Positions 1 through 5,878 of a stretch of DNA of 6,471 bases are shown here, piece after piece (the stretch's first letter is position 1; each line of letters begins with the position of its first letter). The notes under the pieces are model-generated. The model had not been told where the DNA came from. It worked only from the letters and a program-made list of their open reading frames with translations, and did no database searches. The stretch spans positions 1 through 6,471 of the forward strand of contig JAAYXU010000036.1 of NCBI GenBank assembly GCA_012515725.1. Direction: 5' to 3'. A program made the position numbers and the translations under genes. This DNA is from Clostridiales bacterium. GTDB lineage: Bacteria; Bacillota; Clostridia; Christensenellales; UMGS416.

Positions 1-1
1 C

Positions 2-55
2 CGGCATGTGATGGACGCGCTGAGGCCCGGGGAGAACGAAGACAATGATCGTTGA
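2..55 (+). CDS. C-terminal tail of an unidentified upstream gene (5' partial)
   Basis: Reading frame 2 is open from the window edge to a TGA at 53-55 and would encode the last 17 residues of a protein (RHVMDALRPGENEDNDR). Most of its codons end in G or C, as in the neighbouring genes. The competing frame 1, which stops at 46-48, has mostly A/T in third positions and looks non-coding. The tail overlaps the start of the next gene by 11 nt, the same arrangement as between rarA and tldD. Too little is visible to name the product. It implies that the first complete gene is not the first gene of its operon. Confidence 0.45.
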   Translation, partial: RHVMDALRPGENEDNDR

Positions 56-569
56 GATGGAGGAGCGGCATATACCGGATGTGGGCGGACCCGAGGGGGA
101 ATTCGCGGTAATAGGCCGCATCGTGCCTCGCTTTGAGAACGACGTCTGGACTTACGAGGAGCGGCTGAATCCCGTTACCCACACGAAGCGATATCCGGGC
201 GAGGCCGCGCAGTACGCACGCGCAATAGACGATCCGGACAGGACGGCGTACCTGTACTATGACGGGAGCCGCTGCGTGGGCCGGATTCGTCTGCGCGTAA
301 ACTGGAACCGGTACGCGTTCATCGAGGACATCGCCGTCAGTGAACCCGAGAGGGGCCGGGGTATCGGCACGGCGCTCATGAGCCGCGCCGCGGAGTGGGC
401 GAAGGAGCGCGGACTGGGCGGGATCATGCTCGAGACCCAGGACAATAACGTGCTGGCGTGCAGATTCTACCGCAGGCAGGGCATGACGATCGGGGCGGTG
501 GATACGATGCTGTATGCCAATACACCGTATGCCGGGGAATCAGCGTTATTCTGGTACCGCAAGTTTTAG
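45..569 (+). CDS. satA: Streptothricin acetyltransferase-like GNAT protein (SatA/Sat4 family)
   Basis: Predicted cytoplasmic acetyl-CoA-dependent N-acetyltransferase of 174 residues. Characterised SatA/Sat4 enzymes acetylate the beta-lysine moiety of streptothricin and so inactivate the antibiotic. The whole length reads like that family: an N-terminal half with VIGRIVPRFEN (22-32), the block NWNRYAFIEDIAV (86-98), the acetyl-CoA loop RGRGIG (103-108), LETQDNNVLACRFY (119-132) and the C-terminal AVDTMLYAN and ALFWYRKF segments. Naming rests on recalled family sequences, not on a search. The ATG at 45 has GGGGAG at 29-34 upstream; a second in-frame ATG at 57 is possible but lacks a better site. 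It overlaps the preceding reading frame by 11 nt and ends 12 nt before rarA, so it is probably co-transcribed. Chromosomal homologues are known outside resistance elements, so real streptothricin resistance is plausible but unproven; a different amine substrate is the main alternative. Confidence 0.85.
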   Translation: MIVEMEERHIPDVGGPEGEFAVIGRIVPRFENDVWTYEERLNPVTHTKRYPGEAAQYARAIDDPDRTAYLYYDGSRCVGRIRLRVNWNRYAFIEDIAVSEPERGRGIGTALMSRAAEWAKERGLGGIMLETQDNNVLACRFYRRQGMTIGAVDTMLYANTPYAGESALFWYRKF

Positions 570-581
570 CGAAGGAGAGCC

Positions 582-1916
582 ATGGACGACCTTTTCACTC
601 CCATACTGGAGCAGAAAGCGCCGCTCGCGGACCGCATGCGCCCCCGGACGCTCGACGAGTTCCTGGGGCAGGAGCATATCGTCGGGCCGGGGAAGCTGCT
701 GCGGCGCGCCATCGAAGTAGACCGGCTGACCAGCAGCATATTCTATGGCCCGCCCGGCACCGGCAAGACCACGCTCGCGCATATCATAGCGGGCGCGACC
801 CGCGCCGCGTTCGAGAAGCTTAACGCGGTTACGTCGGGGGTTGCCGACGTGCGGCGCGTCATCGAGGAAGCCGACAGCAATCTCCGCCTGTACGGGCGTC
901 CGACATACCTGCTTTTGGACGAGTGCCACCGGTGGAGCAAGGCGCAGAGCGACTCGATACTCCCTGCCATCGAGAAGGGCGTTATTCGCTTCATCGGCTC
1001 GACCACCGAGAACCCGATGATCGCGATGACGCCCGCCATCGTGTCGCGGTGTCGGCTCTTTGAATTCCGCCACCTGACCGCCGCGCAGGTGAGAGAGGCG
1101 ATGGAGCGCGCGCTTTGTGACGAGGAGCGGGGGCTTGGAAGAATGCGCATTGAGATGGACGGGGAGGCGCTCGACCATCTGGCGTCGGTTGCTAATGGCG
1201 ACGCGCGCAGCGCCCTCAACGCGCTGGAACTGGCGGCCCTGACGACGCCGCCCGGAGAAGGCGGCGTCATACGCGTCACCATCCGGGAGGCGACGGAGAG
1301 CATACAGCAGCGGGTGATTCAGTGCGACGAATCCTACTACTATGATATGCTGTCGGCTTTCTGCAAGAGCCTGCGCGGCTCGGACAGCGACGCGGCGCTT
1401 TCCTGGTTCGCGCGTCTCATCCACGCGGGCGTGGATCCCCGCGTCATAGTGCGCCGCCTTATTGCGCACGCTTCGGAGGATGTGGGGCTTGCGGCCCCCG
1501 GCGCGATGGAGCAGGCGGTCGCCGCCGGACATGCGCTGGAGATGGTGGGCATGCCTGAGGCGGGGCTGTCCCTGACGCAGGCCATCATATTCCTGTGCGA
1601 GTCTCCAAAGTCCAACAGCGTCGTGGTAGCCAGGGACAGCGTTTTCCGGGACGCGGAGCACGACGAACACCATCCGGTCCCGGTGCATCTGCGCGATACC
1701 AGCTATGCGGGCGCGCAGCGGCTGGGAGCGGGGAAGGGATACCTGTATCCCCATAATTATCCGGGGCATTATATTAAGCAGGAGTACGCGCCGGTTTCGG
1801 CGCGGGGAAAGCGGTACTATCATCCCTCGCAGGAGGGGTTCGAGAAGCGGATCCGGGAGCTGCGCGCGCTGCGCGGCATATCGGACGAAGGAAAGGAGCC
1901 AGAGAATGCTGAGTGA
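582..1916 (+). CDS. rarA: Replication-associated recombination protein A (RarA/MgsA), AAA+ ATPase
   Basis: A 444-residue cytoplasmic AAA+ ATPase of the RarA/MgsA/WRNIP1 family, which acts at stalled replication forks and is related to clamp-loader subunits. The N-terminal part (LADRMRPRTLDEFLGQEHIVG, about 15-35) is the family signature. Walker A is GPPGTGKTT (56-64), Walker B is LLLDECHRW (110-118), sensor 1 is GSTTENP (139-145) and the likely arginine finger is in SRCRLFEF (155-162). The C-terminal half carries the helical oligomerisation region and ends in the typical YPHNYPGHYIKQEY and GFEKRIREL segments. Length is normal for the family. The start at 582 is supported by GAAGGAG at 571-577. 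It begins 12 nt after the acetyltransferase and its stop overlaps the tldD start by 11 nt. One oddity is a cysteine (C115) after the DE pair and a tryptophan two residues later, where most homologues read DEIHRF. Confidence 0.96.
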   Translation: MDDLFTPILEQKAPLADRMRPRTLDEFLGQEHIVGPGKLLRRAIEVDRLTSSIFYGPPGTGKTTLAHIIAGATRAAFEKLNAVTSGVADVRRVIEEADSNLRLYGRPTYLLLDECHRWSKAQSDSILPAIEKGVIRFIGSTTENPMIAMTPAIVSRCRLFEFRHLTAAQVREAMERALCDEERGLGRMRIEMDGEALDHLASVANGDARSALNALELAALTTPPGEGGVIRVTIREATESIQQRVIQCDESYYYDMLSAFCKSLRGSDSDAALSWFARLIHAGVDPRVIVRRLIAHASEDVGLAAPGAMEQAVAAGHALEMVGMPEAGLSLTQAIIFLCESPKSNSVVVARDSVFRDAEHDEHHPVPVHLRDTSYAGAQRLGAGKGYLYPHNYPGHYIKQEYAPVSARGKRYYHPSQEGFEKRIRELRALRGISDEGKEPENAE

Positions 1917-3306
1917 AAAAACTGCGGCCCGGGTACTGGCGGCTGCGCTGGAGACGGGCGGGGACTTCGCGGAGATCTTTTATGAGGACACGCAGACCTC
2001 GTCCCTGCAGATGCTGTCGGCCAGAGTGGAGGAGGCGGTGGCTGGCCGGGATCATGGCGCGGGTATACGGGTATTCCGGGAGTATGGCAGCGTCTATGTA
2101 TACACGAACGATACGAGTCTGGAGGGGCTGCTGACTGCGGCCCGGCAGGCGGCGGCCGCGATAGGCAGCGATCGCGCGGCGGACGCCGTGATAATGCTTG
2201 CGCCCGCAGCCATCGCGTCCATTCATCCTGTGCGCATCCCGCCGTCGGATGTGTCGGCGATGCGCAAGGCCGAGATACTGCGCGCGGCCTACCACGCGGC
2301 AAAGGGCTACGATCCATCGGTCGCGCAGGTCACGGCTACGTACATGGATCGGCATCAGCAGGTGACGATCGCCAACAGCGAGGGGCTTTTCGTGACCGAC
2401 GAGCGCACCCGCGTCCGGCTGGGAGTGCTGGCGGTAGCCGGGGACGGCCGTGAGAACCAGAGCGGATTCAACGGCCCCGGAGGGCAGATGGGATTCGAGT
2501 TCTTTGACAGCCATGACCCGGCTGAGTATGGACGGGACGCGGCCCGCACCGCGGTGACGATGCTCCGGGCCGATCTTTGCCCGGCCGGACCCATGACGGT
2601 CGCAATCGAGAGCGGATTCGGCGGCGTCCTCTTTCACGAGGCCTGCGGCCACGCCCTGGAGGCGACCTCGGTGGCCAAGGGACACTCGGTGTTCGCGGGT
2701 AAACTGGGCCAGACGATCGCCTCCGACGTCGTAACCGCTATCGATGACGCCACGATACCCGGCGCGTGGGGATCGGGCAACATCGACGACGAGGGCACTC
2801 CCTGCCGCCGTAATGTACTCATCGAAAAGGGCGTGCTCAAGAGCTATCTCATCGACCGGCTCAACGGCCGCCGCATGGGCATGGCATCCACCGGCTCGGC
2901 GCGGCGGCAGTCGTACGCGTTCGCGCCCACGTCGCGCATGAGCAATACGTTCATCGACGCGGGCGACAGCAGCGACGAGGACATCATCGCATCTATCGCG
3001 TCGGGGCTATACTGCGTGAAGATGGGAGGCGGCTCGGTCAATCCGCTGACCGGCTCGTTTAACTTCGCAGTGAGCGAAGGGTATCTCGTGAAAAACGGAA
3101 AGATCGACCGGCCCGTCCGGGGCGCAACCCTCATCGGAAAGGGCGAGGAAATACTCCGGCGGATCGACCGGGTCGGACGCTGCGTGAAGACCGGGCAGGG
3201 AATGTGCGGATCGCTTTCGGGTAGCGTGCCCGCCGATGTGGGCCAGCCCCTCATCCGCATATCCGAAATCGTGGTGGGCGGCCGCCAGGAAGGAGCGCAG
3301 TCATGA
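1906..3306 (+). CDS. tldD: Metalloprotease TldD
   Basis: A 466-residue cytoplasmic TldD subunit of the TldD/TldE heterodimeric zinc peptidase. In E. coli this complex removes the microcin B17 leader peptide and degrades the CcdA antitoxin; it acts on unfolded peptides threaded into its cavity. The N-terminal domain shows GGDFAEIFYED and the segment DHGAGIRVF. The catalytic HExxxH motif is intact: H244, E245 and H249 within FHEACGHALEA. The C-terminal domain carries MGGGSVNPLTGSFNF (373-387). The frame is open from 1705, but the ATG at 1906 gives the normal family N-terminus and has AAAGGAG at 1892-1898, seven bases upstream. It overlaps the end of rarA by 11 nt and tldE by 4 nt, implying coupled translation and balanced production of the two subunits. 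No microcin or other RiPP precursor is visible in this window, so the native substrate is unknown. Confidence 0.95.
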   Translation: MLSEKTAARVLAAALETGGDFAEIFYEDTQTSSLQMLSARVEEAVAGRDHGAGIRVFREYGSVYVYTNDTSLEGLLTAARQAAAAIGSDRAADAVIMLAPAAIASIHPVRIPPSDVSAMRKAEILRAAYHAAKGYDPSVAQVTATYMDRHQQVTIANSEGLFVTDERTRVRLGVLAVAGDGRENQSGFNGPGGQMGFEFFDSHDPAEYGRDAARTAVTMLRADLCPAGPMTVAIESGFGGVLFHEACGHALEATSVAKGHSVFAGKLGQTIASDVVTAIDDATIPGAWGSGNIDDEGTPCRRNVLIEKGVLKSYLIDRLNGRRMGMASTGSARRQSYAFAPTSRMSNTFIDAGDSSDEDIIASIASGLYCVKMGGGSVNPLTGSFNFAVSEGYLVKNGKIDRPVRGATLIGKGEEILRRIDRVGRCVKTGQGMCGSLSGSVPADVGQPLIRISEIVVGGRQEGAQS

Positions 3307-4661
3307 AATTCGATGATTTCACCGATCGCCTGTTCGAAGGCGCGCGCAGGGCCGGCTTTGAGGAATGCGAGGTCTACGAGAGCAAAGGCGAAAGCTTCCG
3401 CGTCATGGTGTTCGAGGGAAAGGTGGATGACTACAAGGTCAATACGTCGCTCGGGCTCTCGTTCCGCGGTATGAAAAACGGACGCATGGGCTACGCGTAC
3501 ACGGAGGTGCTCGACGAGGACGCGGTGTCTATGCTGCTGCGCAGCGCGGCGGATAACGCAGCCGTCATTGAGAGCGAGGATCCTCAGTTCATATTCGCCG
3601 GAGCCGGGAAGGGCGACTACAAGCCGGTGGAGGCGTATTACCCGGCGCTGGCAGAGCTGACGCCCGCTCGCAAGATCGAGCTGGCGATCGGTATGGAAGC
3701 CGCCGCGCTGCGCGCGGACCCGCGCATCACGACTGTCGGATACTGCATGCTCCAGTACGGGGACGGCAGCGTACGCATCCGCAACTCGCGCGGCTTGGAT
3801 CTCTCGGAGCGGAGCAACGGTCTTTTCGCCTATCTGGAGCCGGTGGCCGAGGCGGACGGAAAGCGGGAGGAGGGTCACGCGTATCGCATCACCCACGATC
3901 CGGACGGTCTTGAGCCTGAAGCGATGGCGCGCGAGGCTGCCGAAAACGCGCTTACCAAGCTGGGCGCCGCGCCTGTGCGCTCAGGAAGCTACGATATACT
4001 GCTGGGCAGCGAGGCGGCAGCCGACATGCTTTCGGCATTCTCGGGCATATTCAGCGCCGACGCCGCGCAGAAGGGGCTCTCCCTCCTGAAAGGCCGGGTC
4101 GGAGAGACGATCGCCGCGCCCTGCGTGACGCTGATGGACGATCCGCATCTGCGCGACGGGTTCGCGAGCGCCGGTTTCGACGCGGAGGGTGTGCCCACGC
4201 GCACCAAGGCGGTCATCGACGGGGGTGTACTGGGAACGCTGTTGCACAACCTAAAGACTGCCGCCAAGGATGGCGTGGCATCGACCGGCAACGCAGCCAA
4301 GGGATCTTTTAAGTCTCCGGTGGGTGTGTCGCCCTTCAATTTCTACCTAAAACCCGGCGATACGCCGCCTGATACGCTCATGCGGCGCATGGGCAGGGGA
4401 CTTGTGATCACCGAGGTCGTAGGTTTGCATTCGGGCGCTGACGAGGTATCCGGGGACTTCTCGCTGATGGGAAAGGGCTTTGTTGTCGAGGAGGGCCGCA
4501 GGGGCCGCCCAGTTGACCAGATTACGATCGCGGGAAATTTCTTCACAATGCTCAAAGCCGTCGAGGCGGTGGGCAGCGACCTGCGGTTCGGACTGCCGGG
4601 AACCGGCTGCGTGGGAAGCCCCAGCCTGTGGATACGGGAGCTGTCGGTAGCGGGGAAGTGA
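3303..4661 (+). CDS. tldE: TldE/PmbA, non-catalytic partner subunit of the TldD protease
   Basis: A 452-residue TldE (PmbA) homologue, close to the usual family length of about 450. It has the same overall fold as TldD but no HExxxH. The region corresponding to the TldD zinc helix reads GSEAAADMLSAF (around 235-246), as expected for the subunit that completes the active site without binding the metal. Other family landmarks are FEGKVDDYKVNTSLGLSFR near the N-terminus, the FDAEGVPT segment, GLHSG (374-378), and GDFSLMGKGFVVEEG followed by QITIAGNFFTMLKAVEAVG. Its ATG at 3303 overlaps the tldD stop as ATGA (3303-3306), and GAAGGAG precedes it at 3289-3295, so it is translationally coupled to tldD. 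The 64 bases after its stop show no convincing terminator, so some read-through into the yceD region is possible. Confidence 0.94.
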   Translation: MKFDDFTDRLFEGARRAGFEECEVYESKGESFRVMVFEGKVDDYKVNTSLGLSFRGMKNGRMGYAYTEVLDEDAVSMLLRSAADNAAVIESEDPQFIFAGAGKGDYKPVEAYYPALAELTPARKIELAIGMEAAALRADPRITTVGYCMLQYGDGSVRIRNSRGLDLSERSNGLFAYLEPVAEADGKREEGHAYRITHDPDGLEPEAMAREAAENALTKLGAAPVRSGSYDILLGSEAAADMLSAFSGIFSADAAQKGLSLLKGRVGETIAAPCVTLMDDPHLRDGFASAGFDAEGVPTRTKAVIDGGVLGTLLHNLKTAAKDGVASTGNAAKGSFKSPVGVSPFNFYLKPGDTPPDTLMRRMGRGLVITEVVGLHSGADEVSGDFSLMGKGFVVEEGRRGRPVDQITIAGNFFTMLKAVEAVGSDLRFGLPGTGCVGSPSLWIRELSVAGK

Positions 4662-4725
4662 GCGGGCGTCTGCGTCTTAACACTCCGTGAACCGTATAAC
4701 AGAAAATTACTTATCGGAATATTAG

Positions 4726-4754
4726 TTGACAAAGAAATCCGCTTTGTCTATAAT
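4726..4754 (+). promoter_or_regulatory. Perfect-consensus sigma-A promoter for yceD-rpmF
   Basis: TTGACA at 4726-4731 and TATAAT at 4749-4754 are separated by exactly 17 bp, so both hexamers match the consensus fully. Transcription should start around 4760-4762, giving an untranslated leader of about 25 nt before the yceD ATG. Strong constitutive or growth-linked expression fits a ribosomal-protein operon. It lies in the AT-rich gap after tldE, so yceD-rpmF does not depend on the upstream operon. Confidence 0.93.
4728..4748. repeat. Inverted repeat inside the yceD promoter (possible operator)
   Basis: GACAAAG (4728-4734) and CTTTGTC (4742-4748) are perfect 7-bp inverted arms separated by AAATCCG. 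The left arm shares four bases with the -35 box and the right arm abuts the -10 box, so a dimeric repressor bound here would block RNA polymerase. The symmetry is seen directly; a regulatory role is inference. It does not match the FapR operator as I know it. Confidence 0.5.
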
Positions 4755-4786
4755 GTTTCGTGCTGAGTTTTCGAGGTGGTGGACAT

Positions 4787-5311
4787 ATGAGGCTGGATAT
4801 TTCCAGATTGCTGAAGGAACCGGGTTCCTCGATGCCATTTGAGTTCCGGGAAACGCTCGAAAACCTAAATCTTGGCGGGGAGCGGATGGATTTCGATGAG
4901 CCGGTTCATGTGCAGGGCGTGTGCCAGTACACCGGGAAGAGCTTCCTGACCGAGGGAAGTATTAAGGCCCGCTACACCGCCACATGCAGCCGCTGCACCG
5001 CCGATATGCACGCGTCGCTCGATATCCCGTTTCAAGCGGTTTATACCCGGGGAGCGCGGGATGAGGGTTCCGAGAGCTATCCGCTCGAGGGCAATGTGAT
5101 CGAGCTGACATCTGCTGTGGCGGACGAGCTGCTCCTCAACATACCGATGCGACACCTGTGCAGTCCTGACTGTCAGGGCCTGTGCCCTGTTTGCGGCGCA
5201 GACCGCAATAGGACTCAGTGCGGATGCGGGGATAGGAATGAATATGACGACTCCTTCGCAAGGCTCCTTAAGATAACCGGGGAGAGCGAAGGCACAGATA
5301 AGGAGGAATAA
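4787..5311 (+). CDS. yceD: YceD/DUF177 family protein, 23S rRNA accumulation factor
   Basis: A 174-residue DUF177 protein, the family almost always encoded next to rpmF. E. coli YceD is needed for normal 23S rRNA accumulation and is thought to act in large-subunit assembly. Visible features are an N-terminal MRLDISRLLKEPG, a central CSRC pair (C67, C70) and the cysteine cluster C125, C129, C133, C136 (core GLCPVCGADRN), followed by C145 and C147, consistent with metal binding. A GTG at 4760 is in frame, but it falls at the predicted transcription start. The ATG at 4787, preceded by AGGTGGTGG at 4774-4782, is therefore the real start. The stop lies 3 nt before rpmF, within the same transcript. 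Confidence 0.93.
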   Translation: MRLDISRLLKEPGSSMPFEFRETLENLNLGGERMDFDEPVHVQGVCQYTGKSFLTEGSIKARYTATCSRCTADMHASLDIPFQAVYTRGARDEGSESYPLEGNVIELTSAVADELLLNIPMRHLCSPDCQGLCPVCGADRNRTQCGCGDRNEYDDSFARLLKITGESEGTDKEE

Positions 5312-5314
5312 CCA

Positions 5315-5509
5315 ATGGCGGTTCCAAAAAGCAAAACATCCAAGGCGCGTACGGCGTCCCGGAAAGCCAACTGGAAGCTGAGCGCACCCGGCTTATCGGA
5401 GTGCCCCCGGTGCCATGAGATGAAGCTGGCTCATCGCGTATGCAAGAACTGCGGAACCTATAACGGGCGAAAAGTTATAGAAGTCAAGGATGCAGCTTCC
5501 AAGAAATAA
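5315..5509 (+). CDS. rpmF: 50S ribosomal protein L32 (bL32)
   Basis: A 64-residue L32 with the invariant start MAVPKSKTSKARTASRKANW, in which mature protein normally begins at A2. It carries a complete zinc ribbon, C30-P-R-C33 and C43-K-N-C46, so this is the zinc-binding form rather than a cysteine-free paralogue. The basic N-terminal tail and length are typical. AAGGAGG at 5300-5306 lies at the end of yceD, eight bases before the ATG, and gives strong translation. In many Firmicutes rpmF is followed by plsX or other fatty-acid genes; here a terminator follows directly. Confidence 0.98.
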   Translation: MAVPKSKTSKARTASRKANWKLSAPGLSECPRCHEMKLAHRVCKNCGTYNGRKVIEVKDAASKK

Positions 5510-5530
5510 TCGGTATAATGCGATTTGTAT

Positions 5531-5565
5531 AACGGGCGCGGCCTATGGCCGCGCCGTTGTGCTTT
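5531..5565 (+). terminator. Rho-independent terminator of yceD-rpmF
   Basis: GGCGCGGCC and GGCCGCGCC pair perfectly around a TAT loop (5544-5546). The stem extends to 12 bp (AACGG.../...CCGTT) if one G in the left arm bulges. It is followed by TTGTGCTTT, a T-rich but interrupted tract. It lies about 20 nt after the rpmF stop. Confidence 0.88.
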
Positions 5566-5567
5566 AA

Positions 5568-5606
5568 GGGCGTTTAGGCCGGATTTTTGGTCCAGCGCCC
5601 CGATTT
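5568..5606 (+). terminator. Weak second hairpin after rpmF (possible backup terminator)
   Basis: GGGCG (5568-5572) can pair with CGCCC (5596-5600). An inner GGCC (5577-5580) pairs with GGTC (5589-5592) using one G-U pair. The stem is followed by CGATTTT. It is much weaker than the preceding hairpin and could be chance. Confidence 0.25.
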
Positions 5607-5631
5607 TGCTTCCAGCAATTTATATTCATGA

Positions 5632-5660
5632 TTGACAATTATAAGCATTTACTATATACT
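5632..5660 (+). promoter_or_regulatory. Strong sigma-A promoter for the leader and terminal GNAT gene
   Basis: TTGACA at 5632-5637 and TATACT at 5655-5660 are spaced by 17 bp. The -35 is perfect and the -10 has a single mismatch. Transcription should begin near 5665-5668, leaving a leader of about 270 nt before the acetyltransferase start at 5940. A strong promoter followed by a long structured leader with a terminator is the usual form of a gene controlled after initiation. Confidence 0.85.
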
Positions 5661-5700
5661 GTTAGAAGGATTGGAACTTCTCGGGGGGAGTGTTGTAATA

Positions 5701-5727
5701 ATGGCTTGCATGGTGATTGTGTCTTAA
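5701..5727 (+). CDS. Candidate 8-codon leader peptide
   Basis: ATG at 5701 starts MACMVIVS and stops at TAA 5725-5727. The G-rich Shine-Dalgarno GGGGGGAG (5683-5690) lies ten bases upstream, the strongest initiation signal in the leader. The peptide has no recognised homologue. It is judged from position and ribosome site only; its role, if translated, would be to load ribosomes onto the leader. Confidence 0.4.
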   Translation: MACMVIVS

Positions 5728-5754
5728 AAACTAAATATGGTGCGACGAGTGTGA

Positions 5755-5823
5755 ATGAAGTCAGTCTTCTTTGCATTGTTGCGCAAAAATGCAACCTGTC
5801 AATCTTTGCAATATCATTTATGA
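5755..5823 (+). CDS. Candidate 22-codon leader peptide
   Basis: ATG at 5755 opens a frame beginning MKSVFFALLRKNATC and ending QYHL before TGA at 5821-5823. Upstream there is only a weak GA-rich stretch, so initiation is uncertain. It covers the hairpin at 5771-5794 and the proposed antiterminator strand at 5807-5814, so a translating ribosome would disrupt both. Its stop is 7 nt before the next mini-ORF. The same frame continues open after the TGA into the later mini-ORF at 5863. It may be non-coding. Confidence 0.3.
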   Translation: MKSVFFALLRKNATCQSLQYHL

Positions 5824-5878
5824 GGACTTTATGAGCGTGAACGACCGGTGGTCGTTATTTTAATGCCCACATATTGCA
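5807..5878 (+). promoter_or_regulatory. Candidate antiterminator pairing around the 10-codon ORF
   Basis: TGCAATAT (5807-5814) is the exact reverse complement of ATATTGCA (5871-5878), and one further G-U pair (5806 with 5879) is possible. The downstream strand includes most of the left arm of the terminator, so the two structures exclude each other. The complementarity is visible; that it forms in the cell is inference. The pairing is AU-rich and encloses about 56 nt, so it may need help from ribosome position. Confidence 0.45.
5831..5863 (+). CDS. Candidate 10-codon leader peptide MSVNDRWSLF
   Basis: ATG at 5831 with GAGGA at 5822-5826 close upstream encodes MSVNDRWSLF and ends at TAA 5861-5863, directly before the terminator hairpin. 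A ribosome paused near its stop would cover about the first dozen bases of the terminator's left arm, the geometry expected for ribosome-controlled attenuation. A 7-bp hairpin (5840-5846 with 5850-5856) lies inside it. The stop overlaps the next candidate start as TAATG. Confidence 0.45.
   Translation: MSVNDRWSLF

Noticed and set aside
546..1823. Long minus-strand open frame opposite rarA
   Set aside because: It is a shadow of the GC-rich rarA coding frame, has arginine/histidine-rich non-protein-like content, and overlaps a clearly recognised gene.
2844..3896. Long minus-strand open frame across tldD and tldE
   Set aside because: It spans two well-supported genes on the other strand and shows no recognisable domain.
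4721..4748. FapR operator at the yceD promoter
   Set aside because: ATTAG is present, but the rest of the known FapR palindrome is not; the visible symmetry is GACAAAG/CTTTGTC.
4760..4786. GTG start nine codons upstream for yceD
   Set aside because: It coincides with the predicted transcription start and has no ribosome site; the ATG at 4787 has one.
5514..5519. TATAAT just after rpmF as a promoter
   Set aside because: No -35-like hexamer at proper spacing, and it lies directly ahead of the terminator.
5459..5538. Direct repeat TATAACGGGCG at 5459-5469 and 5528-5538
   Set aside because: Only 11 bp, one copy inside rpmF and one partly in the terminator stem; no sign of a mobile element or regulatory site.
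5628..5834. 68-codon + strand ORF over the leader
   Set aside because: Its ATG lies upstream of the -35 box, so it precedes the predicted transcription start; it has no ribosome site or recognised homologue.
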